Below are positions 56,083 to 64,000 of a DNA stretch of 64,000 nucleotides, piece after piece; position 1 is the stretch's first letter, and each line of letters starts with the position of its first letter. The stretch covers positions 496,001 to 560,000 of the forward strand of contig NZ_FQTX01000001.1 of NCBI RefSeq assembly GCF_900129045.1, read 5' to 3'. This stretch comes from Bifidobacterium merycicum DSM 6492 (GTDB lineage: Bacteria > Actinomycetota > Actinomycetes > Actinomycetales > Bifidobacteriaceae). The translations under genes and the position numbers were made by a program. The notes below the pieces were generated by a model. That model was not told the DNA's origin, searched no databases, and saw only the letters and a list, made by a program, of their open reading frames with translations.

Positions 56083-58116
56083 TCACTTCTTCTTGGTGTA
56101 CATCCGGGTGTTCAGCAGCGTGGCGTAACGCTTGATGACCTTCGGACGGATGACCTTCATCGAAGCGGTCATCAATCCATTCTCCTGCGTGAACTCCTCG
56201 GGAAGGATGATGAACTTGCGCACGGATTCGGCGCGGGAAACACCCTCGTTCGCCTGATCGACCCACTTCTGCACCTCGGCGCGGACCGCGGCGTTGTCGG
56301 CGGCATCCTTCAAAGACATGTTCTCGTCAAGGCCCTTGCTGGCGAGCCACGGGCGGAGGGTCTCCTCATCCAGCGTGATGAGCGCGGAGATGAAGGGGCG
56401 CTTATCTCCGAGCACCAGAGCCTGGGACACGAATTCGCAACGCTTGATGACCTCCTCGATCGGGCCGGGGGCGACGTTCTTGCCGCCTGCCGTGATGATG
56501 AGGTCCTTCTTGCGGCCGGTGATGTACAGGAAGCCGTCGTTGTCGATACGGCCAAGATCACCGGTGGCATACCAGCCGTCCTCGGTGAAGGAGGCTTCGG
56601 TGGCCTCCTCGTTCTTGTGATAGCGGGGGAACACGGAGGTGCCCTTCACCTGCACTTCGCCATCCTCGGCGATACGCAGCGAGAAACCGGGGAACGCGGT
56701 GCCGACGGAACCCTGATGGAACGTCTCCCCGGGAACGGTGAAGGAGCAGGGGGCCGTCGTTTCGGTCAGGCCGTAGCCCTCATACACCGGGATGTTCGCG
56801 CCGCGGAAGAACTCCAGCAGCTTCGGGTCGAGAGGCGCGCCGCCAGCCACGATCCACTTGGCACGACCGCCAAGCACCTCGCGCAGCGGCGTGTAGACCA
56901 TCGGGTCGAACGCGGCGCGACGTGCACGCAGCATCACGGATGCCTTGCCGTTCTCGCTGATCTCCTGCATATAGGACTGTGCGGTGACCACGGCGGAGGC
57001 GAAGGCGAGTCCCTTCGGGCCATGACCGGCCTTCTGGGAGGCCGCGTTGTACACCTTTTCAAGCACACGCGGCACCACGATCATCACCGTGGGCTTGGCC
57101 ACTTGCAGGTCCGCGGTCAACGTCTTGATGCCCTGCGCGATATAGATGTGCAGCTCGCTGGCGACGCAGATGTAGTTGATGGCACGTGCGAAGGAATGCG
57201 CCTGGGGAAGGAACAGCAGCACGGTGTTGCGCTTGTCGTTCAGCAATTCGGGCATGTAATCGGGAAGATTGAGCGCGGTGGCGCAGTAATGCTCGTGGGT
57301 CATCTCCACGCCCTTCGGCGCGGCGGTGGAACCGGACGTGTACACGATGGAGCACAGATCGGTCTTCCTGACCGATTCGATGCGCTCGTCAAGCTCCTCG
57401 TCGCTTACCTTGGCGCCGTACGCCTTCAGCTCGTCGAGACCGCCGGTGGCGATGGTGACGATGTGTTCCAGCGAGGGGCATTCCTCAATCGCCCCATCGG
57501 CCTTCTCCCGCATGTCGGTATCCTGCACGATAAGCAGACGGGCGTCGGAATTGTTCACGATGTTGCGGATCTGCTCCGCGGAATCCGTGTCATAGATGGT
57601 GGCGAGCACGCCGCCGACGGCCATGACGGCCGCGTCGGTCAGATTCCACTCGTAGCAGGTGCGGCACATGAATGCCACGCCGTCGCCCTTGCGCAGTCCG
57701 TACTTCATCAGGCCCTTGGCGATGGCGCGTACTTCGGCGAGGAACTCGTTGGCGGTGCGATCCACCCACTCGTTGCCGTCCTTATAGGTGTACAGCACGT
57801 CGTCGCCGCGCCTTGCGGCACGGTCGGCGTACAGGTCGTAAATGGAAACGCCGTCATCCAGCGGCGGATTACCCTGGGTGGTGGAGGTGAGCAGACCGGT
57901 CTCCGGATCGATGTCGGTGATGGTCGGACGGTCATGGCCCCATTCATCGGTGTGGGGGAGTGTGATACCGCTTTCGTCCTTGGCCGCGATATTGCCCGCG
58001 TAATCGGGCTGGTCCCCGGAATTGCCGCTACCGGGATGCACGAAATCCGTTCCGAGCTTCAGTGCCTTTCGGGTGAGATTGGTGGTCTGCTGCTTCAGCG
58101 AAGAGATAACGGACAC
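56083..58116 (-). CDS. AMP-dependent long-chain acyl-CoA synthetase, second copy
   Basis: A 677-residue acyl-activating enzyme: [18 protein letters not shown] (phosphate loop), YEGYGLTETTAP, YATGDLGRID and [17 protein letters not shown]. An N-terminal extension of about 85 residues rich in Gly, Asp and Pro precedes the usual start of the domain. GTG at 58116 is the start, preceded by AAGGAG. Compared with the 619-residue enzyme at 24125 it is a distinct paralogue, so the two may differ in chain-length preference. Confidence 0.92.
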   Translation of the reverse strand: MSVISSLKQQTTNLTRKALKLGTDFVHPGSGNSGDQPDYAGNIAAKDESGITLPHTDEWGHDRPTITDIDPETGLLTSTTQGNPPLDDGVSIYDLYADRAARRGDDVLYTYKDGNEWVDRTANEFLAEVRAIAKGLMKYGLRKGDGVAFMCRTCYEWNLTDAAVMAVGGVLATIYDTDSAEQIRNIVNNSDARLLIVQDTDMREKADGAIEECPSLEHIVTIATGGLDELKAYGAKVSDEELDERIESVRKTDLCSIVYTSGSTAAPKGVEMTHEHYCATALNLPDYMPELLNDKRNTVLLFLPQAHSFARAINYICVASELHIYIAQGIKTLTADLQVAKPTVMIVVPRVLEKVYNAASQKAGHGPKGLAFASAVVTAQSYMQEISENGKASVMLRARRAAFDPMVYTPLREVLGGRAKWIVAGGAPLDPKLLEFFRGANIPVYEGYGLTETTAPCSFTVPGETFHQGSVGTAFPGFSLRIAEDGEVQVKGTSVFPRYHKNEEATEASFTEDGWYATGDLGRIDNDGFLYITGRKKDLIITAGGKNVAPGPIEEVIKRCEFVSQALVLGDKRPFISALITLDEETLRPWLASKGLDENMSLKDAADNAAVRAEVQKWVDQANEGVSRAESVRKFIILPEEFTQENGLMTASMKVIRPKVIKRYATLLNTRMYTKKK

Positions 58117-58383
58117 GTGACGCTCCTTGATACTGTTCTGTTCTTGACTATCCAGTTCTCAAATAAGCCAGTCTAATCCTCTTATCGCGACACGTCACCT
58201 TACGGTAGCGTAGGGAAACCGCCACGTCAAACGTTATCAGCCGTACCGTGAACCGTCCGTTTTGTGGACATATACAAAGCGGCTCGGCTCAGTTGGTGGG
58301 AAAGGGAAGTCCCCATCACGGGTCTTTGACTACACTGATGCGGCGTAGGAAAAAGGCACGGCCAATAGCTAGAAAGGGCTCTC

Positions 58384-59532
58384 ATGGCTGAACAGAAGGA
58401 AGCCACGGTGACCTTCGGTGTGCTCAACGAGACGTCGGATACCGAATCCCGCGTCGCGCTGACCCCCGATATCGTCATCAGGCTCGGCAGGAACGGTGTT
58501 TCCTGCATCATCGAAAGCGGCGCAGGCAACGCCGCCGAATACACGGACGAGGATTACAAGGCCGCCGGCGCGACTGTCGCGTCGCGCGACGAGGTCATCA
58601 ACGCCGCCGACGCGCTGGGCTTCATCGACCGACCGTCCGCGCAGACCATTGCCAAACTCAAGGCCGGTCAGTGGGTGATCGGCATGCTCGGCTCGTTCAC
58701 CGACGCCGCATACGTCGAATCCCTCGCCAACGCTGGCCTGGTGGGCGTCGCAATCGAAAAGCTGCCCCGTCAGCTCAGCTCCGCCCAGTCCATGGACGAG
58801 ATGACGTCCCAGAACTCCGTCATGGGTTACAAGGCAGCAATCACCGCCGCCAACGCATACGGTTCGTTCCTGCCGATGATGACCACCGCCGCGGGCACCA
58901 TCCGCCCGGCCAAGGCGTTGGTGCTCGGCGCCGGCATCGCCGGCCTGCAGACTATCGGCACGCTGAAGCGTCTCGGCGCGGTCGTCACCGCGTACGATGT
59001 GCGCCCCGCATCCAAGGGCGAAGTCGAATCCTTGGGCGCCAAGTTCCTCGACCTCGGCCTTGATTTCTCCAAGGGCCAGGGCGAAGGCGGCTATGCCCGT
59101 GCGTTGACCGCCGAGGAGCAGGCCCAGCAGCAGGCCGCCGTCGATGAGAAGGCGTCCGGCTTCGATATCGTCATCACCACCGCCAAGGTGCCTGGCCGTA
59201 AGCCGCCGGTGCTGCTGACCAAGGCCGGCGTCGACGGCCTGCATCGCGGTGCCGTGATCGTCGATTGCGCCGCATCCGATCTCGGCGGCAACGTCGAGGG
59301 CTCCACCGTGGGCGAGCAGGTCACCGAAGGCGGCGTCAAGCTGATCGGCGCCCCGTACCTCGCCAGCGGCGTGGCGACCACCGCATCCAACCTGCTGAGC
59401 CGCAACGTGGCCGACGTGCTGACCCACTTCGTGCGTGACGGCAAGCTGGGCATGGATCTGACGGAAGAACTTGACAACGCGCTGGTCGTGGCCGGCCGCG
59501 TCGAGTCCGAGGAGAAGAAGGAAGAGAAGTAA
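58384..59532 (+). CDS. pntAA: NAD(P) transhydrogenase subunit alpha part 1
   Basis: Soluble NAD(H)-binding domain I of proton-translocating transhydrogenase. 382 residues: NETSDTESRVALTP near the N-terminus, AQSMDEMTSQNSVMGYKAA, the Rossmann loop VLGAGIAGLQTIGTLKRLGA (about residues 180-199) and VVTAYDVRPASKGEVESLG. ATG 58384 follows AAAGGG. In bifidobacteria the alpha chain is split into pntAA and pntAB, as in other actinobacteria. The enzyme links NADH, NADPH and the proton gradient and balances the lack of an oxidative pentose pathway. Confidence 0.95.
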   Translation: MAEQKEATVTFGVLNETSDTESRVALTPDIVIRLGRNGVSCIIESGAGNAAEYTDEDYKAAGATVASRDEVINAADALGFIDRPSAQTIAKLKAGQWVIGMLGSFTDAAYVESLANAGLVGVAIEKLPRQLSSAQSMDEMTSQNSVMGYKAAITAANAYGSFLPMMTTAAGTIRPAKALVLGAGIAGLQTIGTLKRLGAVVTAYDVRPASKGEVESLGAKFLDLGLDFSKGQGEGGYARALTAEEQAQQQAAVDEKASGFDIVITTAKVPGRKPPVLLTKAGVDGLHRGAVIVDCAASDLGGNVEGSTVGEQVTEGGVKLIGAPYLASGVATTASNLLSRNVADVLTHFVRDGKLGMDLTEELDNALVVAGRVESEEKKEEK

Positions 59533-59533
59533 C

Positions 59534-59838
59534 ATGCCTACGCTTGTTGTATCCATCACGCTGTTCGTACTGGCGTTGCTCATCGGCATCGAGGTCATCG
59601 GCAAGGTCCCCGCGACCCTGCACACCCCGCTGATGTCCGGCGCGAACTCCATCCACGGCATCGTCATCGTCGGCGTCGTGATCGTGGCCGCCGAGGCCAA
59701 CTCCCCGCTCGCCTATGTGTTCATCTTTCTGGCCGCCGTGCTGGGCACCATGAACGTCGTCGGCGGCTATGTGGTCACCGACCGCATGCTCGAGATGTTC
59801 AAGTCCAACAAGAACGAGAAGAAGGAGGCGAATAAGTG

Positions 59839-59839
<1 letters not shown>
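59534..59839 (+). CDS. pntAB: NAD(P) transhydrogenase subunit alpha part 2
   Basis: A 101-residue membrane subunit with three hydrophobic segments; LHTPLMSGANSIHGIVIVG is the conserved segment of this domain, followed by LGTMNVVGGYVVTDRML. The ATG at 59534 lies two bases after the pntAA stop, and the stop overlaps the pntB start. Confidence 0.94.
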
Positions 59840-61266
<1,427 letters not shown>

Positions 61267-61330
61267 TAGCGTGACGCTCGCCCGCTAAGGCGCCGCAGCG
61301 TCATCACCAGAGCAGGCCGCTCGGTTGCGC

Positions 61331-61363
61331 AAGGCCTCTCCCGTGGATTACGGGAGAGGCCTT
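61331..61363 (+). terminator. Terminator after the pnt operon
   Basis: Perfect 14-base stem AAGGCCTCTCCCGT (61331-61344) with its complement at 61350-61363, loop GGATT. Confidence 0.75.
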
Positions 61364-61427
61364 GCCGCGTTTTCGGGAGGTCTTTCGGGAGCGTTTCGGC
61401 TGAACTACGCGGAACGCGACACGCGAG

Positions 61428-61436
61428 TTATCCACA
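61428..61436 (+). promoter_or_regulatory. Consensus DnaA box upstream of the GGSSD-tail gene
   Basis: TTATCCACA within ACGCGAGTTATCCACATTTC, followed closely by a second partial box (TTTCCACAA). It lies 94 bases before the next start codon. Confidence 0.45.
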
Positions 61437-61521
61437 TTTCCACAATTTTCGGCGAACCGGTGGCGACGCCGATACGACCTGTGCCACAGTGTCCATACCC
61501 ATTACAAACAAAGGAGTTGCA

Positions 61522-62991
61522 ATGAGCACGACATTCAATATGGACGACATGGGTCTGCTGCAGGAGTTCAACAGGCTGGGCAGACGGTTCGACGAGATGA
61601 CATCACATGAGGCTTTGGGCAAGGTGCTGAATGGCGATGATCCGGTTTCGCCGTGCCGGCCGTTCGAAACCGATGAACGGTTGGCCGGCATGGTGGACGA
61701 TCTGTTCGGTAACACCTCATGGTCCACGACGCTGCTGGCGGCCACGGTCGTGCCCGATGGGCGATTGACGCGGATCTGCCGTGATTTCATCTCGAACTGC
61801 GCCAATACGGTACGTGCCCATGGCATCAGCGTCTGGCTGTACGACCTGATTAACGACGCCGCGATCGCGATATCCCTCGACCGGCCCACGGAACGCATGC
61901 CGCCGCTGATCCGCCTGTGCGAGGGCGACGAGCTCGCCCGACGATGCAGGCCGAATGCCGGGAAACGTTACGGCGGTAGGAAGAAGCGTGAATTGGATAT
62001 GACCGAGCACATACATCAGATGTATCGACTCGGCGCGTACGTCATGCTGCGTTGGGGCGCCGACGAGCCACGATCCGAAGCCATCGCCCGGATGATGCTC
62101 GCCGATGGCGGTCTGGGCATGTGCATGCTCAAGGAGGATGCGAAGGTGATGGCGATGGGTCCGTCACCGGACATGCGTTACCTCAGGGTGATCGACTATC
62201 TTGATGAACTTCGTGCGGCGGCGGATAAGGAATACGCGTATGCCGAACACCCCCACGTCAAAGCGCTTGCCGAGCGCGTCGCGGAGTGCTTTATGGATGA
62301 TCTCAAGGCGGATGACCGTTACCTGTATGATGCGGACAAACTGATCGAGGCATATGCGGCGTTGTGGGATACGCGGACCATGCCATCCGAACGGATGCGC
62401 GGCGACCTGGAATTCAGACGTGTCAAACCCGATTGCGCACTGTGGGAGAATCCCGTGTATCTGCGCGAACTGGCCATATCGCTTATGGGAGCCAACGGTT
62501 CGGCGGATCTGGTACAGGGCTTCGAACAGCGTGACCGTGAACGTTTTGAACGTGGACGGGAATATCTGCAGAGGCTGAGGGGGATCGTCGAACTGCGGGG
62601 AATCAAGATGTTGCCGCCGATCATGGTCGTGTTGGGCAAAGCATGGGCGGATGACGTGGAACCGGCGTCGAACGTCGAGAGGACCAGGATGCTGCGCGGA
62701 TATTGGAGATGCGGCGACGATGCCGCCGTGGTGGTGCTGTCGCGTCTGATGTATGACGGCTCCGCGAGGAAGGCCGCCACGGCCATTGCGGCATGCGATG
62801 TCGAGGAATACGTGGCGGCGTTCCCGATGCTGGGCGGTGGTTCATCCGACGGTGGTTCATCCGACGGTGGTTCATCCGACGGTGGTTCATCCGACGATGG
62901 TTCGTCCGGTGGTTCGTCTGGTGGTTCGTTCGACGATGACGATGCGTCCGATGAGCGCGATGACGAGAGGGGAGTCGTCGTTCTTGCCTGA
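61522..62991 (+). CDS. Uncharacterised 489-residue protein with GGSSD repeat tail
   Basis: No family recognised. The protein is mainly helical and charged, without membrane segments or signal peptide, so it is probably cytoplasmic. The C-terminus ends in GGSSD repeats (about 438-463) followed by an acidic stretch (FDDDDASDERDDERG). The tail is encoded by four exact 15-base units at 62836-62895. The ATG at 61522 follows AAAGGAG. It stands alone between the pnt terminator and the MATE gene. Slipped-strand changes in the repeat would not disturb the frame. Confidence 0.75.
   Translation: MSTTFNMDDMGLLQEFNRLGRRFDEMTSHEALGKVLNGDDPVSPCRPFETDERLAGMVDDLFGNTSWSTTLLAATVVPDGRLTRICRDFISNCANTVRAHGISVWLYDLINDAAIAISLDRPTERMPPLIRLCEGDELARRCRPNAGKRYGGRKKRELDMTEHIHQMYRLGAYVMLRWGADEPRSEAIARMMLADGGLGMCMLKEDAKVMAMGPSPDMRYLRVIDYLDELRAAADKEYAYAEHPHVKALAERVAECFMDDLKADDRYLYDADKLIEAYAALWDTRTMPSERMRGDLEFRRVKPDCALWENPVYLRELAISLMGANGSADLVQGFEQRDRERFERGREYLQRLRGIVELRGIKMLPPIMVVLGKAWADDVEPASNVERTRMLRGYWRCGDDAAVVVLSRLMYDGSARKAATAIAACDVEEYVAAFPMLGGGSSDGGSSDGGSSDGGSSDDGSSGGSSGGSFDDDDASDERDDERGVVVLA
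62836..62895 (+). repeat. Four 15-base tandem repeats, in frame
   Basis: GGTGGTTCATCCGAC four times without mismatch, followed by two decayed units (GATGGTTCGTCC, GGTGGTTCG). Each unit encodes Gly-Gly-Ser-Ser-Asp. Confidence 0.95.
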
Positions 62992-63134
62992 TTCGTTCGC
63001 CGCCCAGGGGCGTGAACGAGGCCGGACATGGGGCGTATATCGTATTCCGGATGCCGTATGCCGCCGCCCGGCCTCGTCCGATTCCATGGATATCGCGAAC
63101 AGGGACCGCATAGTGGACATGCCGCGAGCGTGGG

Positions 63135-63163
63135 TTGACCCTACAACGGTTGTAGGGTTTAGG
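63135..63163 (+). promoter_or_regulatory. Operator-like palindrome in the MATE gene promoter
   Basis: ACCCTACAAC at 63138-63147 and GTTGTAGGGT at 63149-63158 form a perfect 10-base dyad around a single G. It fills the region between TTGACC (-35, 63135-63140) and a candidate -10 at 63158-63163 (TTTAGG). This layout suits a TetR- or MarR-type repressor, or a MerR-type activator. No regulator gene is next to it inside the window. Confidence 0.6.
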
Positions 63164-63206
63164 GTTTCCTGAGGAAATCAGTCAAGGAGAGGACCCGCGG
63201 GAAACC

Positions 63207-64000
63207 ATGGAGAGGAATCTGACGACAGGCAGCGTGTTCAAAACCATCATCACCTTCGCGTTGCCCTATCTGCTTTCGTATTTTCTGCAGACGTTGTACG
63301 GCATGGCCGACCTGTTCATCGCCGGCCAGTTCATCGGGGTGGACGGCATCACCGCCGTGGCGAACGGCAGCCAGGTGCTGTACATGCTGACCGTGGTAAT
63401 CGTTGGACTCGCCATGGGCGCGACCGTCACCATCGGCCATGCGGTCGGGGCGAACCGGTTCAGCGACGCGGCCAGAGTCATCGGCAACACCATCACGTTG
63501 TTCATATGCCTGGCGGTGGTGCTTACCGTGACGTTGCTGTGCAGCGTGCATGGCATCGTCGCGCTGATGGGGACACCGGTCGAGGCGGTGGACGGCACGG
63601 CCGCATACCTGAGCATATGCTTCGCCGGCATCCCGTTCATCGTCGCCTACAACGTCATCAGCTCCATCTTCCGCGGTCTGGGGGATTCACGAAGCCCCAT
63701 GTATTTCATCGCGGTCGCCTGCTTCTGCAACATCGCGCTCGACTATCTGTTCATGGGAGCGCTGCATATGGGGCCGTCCGGCGCTGCGTTGGGCACCACG
63801 CTCTCCCAGACGATCAGCGTGATCGTCGCGCTCATCGCCATCAGGCGCAAGCGCACCGGCATTCATGTGGGTGCCGGCGACCTGCACCCGCAAAGGTCCG
63901 TGCTCAAGGAGATCCTGACGATCGGCGTGCCGACGGCGGTGCAGGACGGATGTATCCAGGTCGCCTTCATCATCATCACGGTCATCGCCAATTACCGTGG
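63207..64000 (+). CDS. MATE family efflux transporter, 5' part (runs off the window)
   Basis: About 264 residues of a multidrug/toxin extrusion-type transporter: FALPYLLSYFLQTLYGMADL and GVDGITAVANGSQV at the start, GATVTIGHAVGAN, SSIFRGLGDSRSPMYF and GPSGAALGTTLSQTISV further on. These are hallmarks of the NorM/DinF-type family. The ATG at 63207 has AAGGAGAGG some distance upstream; no closer start exists in frame. The end of the gene lies beyond base 64000. Confidence 0.93.
   Translation, partial: MERNLTTGSVFKTIITFALPYLLSYFLQTLYGMADLFIAGQFIGVDGITAVANGSQVLYMLTVVIVGLAMGATVTIGHAVGANRFSDAARVIGNTITLFICLAVVLTVTLLCSVHGIVALMGTPVEAVDGTAAYLSICFAGIPFIVAYNVISSIFRGLGDSRSPMYFIAVACFCNIALDYLFMGALHMGPSGAALGTTLSQTISVIVALIAIRRKRTGIHVGAGDLHPQRSVLKEILTIGVPTAVQDGCIQVAFIIITVIANYR

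Noticed and set aside
62836..62930. Repeat array resembling a short CRISPR
   Set aside because: Units are 15 bases, directly tandem without spacers, and in frame with a protein; they are coding repeats. No CRISPR array or cas gene was seen in the window.

Overview
The window reads as chromosomal DNA of a Bifidobacterium (high-GC Actinomycetota). Evidence: a high-GC gene set throughout; bifid-shunt sugar enzymes (transketolase and transaldolase side by side); an FBP-type L-lactate dehydrogenase; WhiA and RapZ next to uvrA-uvrC; and a DnaJ2-HrcA pair. I did not assign a species.

Layout. 1-4.6 kb: 3' part of a pyrimidine operon (pyrC partial, pyrF, pyrK, pyrD, pyrE). 4.7-8.1 kb: a LysR regulator, a small HTH protein, gene debris (adenosine deaminase and possible hydrolase remnants) and an SdpR/SdpI-like pair. 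8.2-12.0 kb: a heterodimeric ABC exporter. 12.1-19.0 kb: HAD phosphatase, shortened CynX-type MFS transporter, NERD-domain membrane protein, NAD(P)HX repair enzyme, a frameshifted MetE-like gene and a GtrA protein. 19.1-21.7 kb: MerR regulator, zinc alcohol dehydrogenase and a CMD-domain protein, probably one electrophile/aldehyde response unit. 21.7-22.4 kb: a non-coding stretch with three consensus DnaA boxes. 22.4-26.0 kb: ABC-F protein and acyl-CoA ligase. 26.2-39.1 kb: a long co-directional core block (uvrA, uvrC, aroE, rapZ, whiA, pgk, tpiA, secG, ldh, Cof-type phosphatase). 39.1-40.9 kb: an XRE-HTH/aminotransferase fusion gene preceded by repeated AATTGAACT boxes. 41.1-47.1 kb: tal and tkt on the minus strand, then hrcA-dnaJ. 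47.3-48.4 kb: an AT-rich island with a 50-residue membrane peptide and a nonsense-interrupted CPBP protease gene. 48.7-53.5 kb: uppP, fructosamine kinase, and two damaged cell-surface protein genes. 53.5-55.0 kb: PAC2-family gene and five tRNAs (Gly, Cys, Val, Val, Gly). 55.2-64 kb: M23 peptidase, second acyl-CoA ligase, proton-translocating transhydrogenase pntAA-pntAB-pntB, an uncharacterised 489-residue protein with a GGSSD repeat tail, and the start of a MATE exporter behind a perfect palindrome.

How the genes fit together. The pyr genes carry out the last steps of UMP synthesis. pgk, tpiA, tal, tkt and ldh serve central carbon flow. The transhydrogenase and NAD(P)HX epimerase/dehydratase maintain nicotinamide cofactors. 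UvrA/UvrC, HrcA/DnaJ, the MerR unit and the ABC/MATE exporters cover stress and damage. The most unusual element is the putative self-regulating HTH-aminotransferase at 39.1-40.8 kb, which resembles MocR proteins in concept but has a Cro/CI-type DNA-binding domain and a second, in-frame start with its own Shine-Dalgarno sequence that would release a free aminotransferase of normal length. Several genes carry single disrupting changes (frameshift in a G run at 18.0 kb, in-frame stops at 47.9 and 51.5 kb, truncation at 53.5 kb), so surface and accessory functions look to be decaying or variable here.
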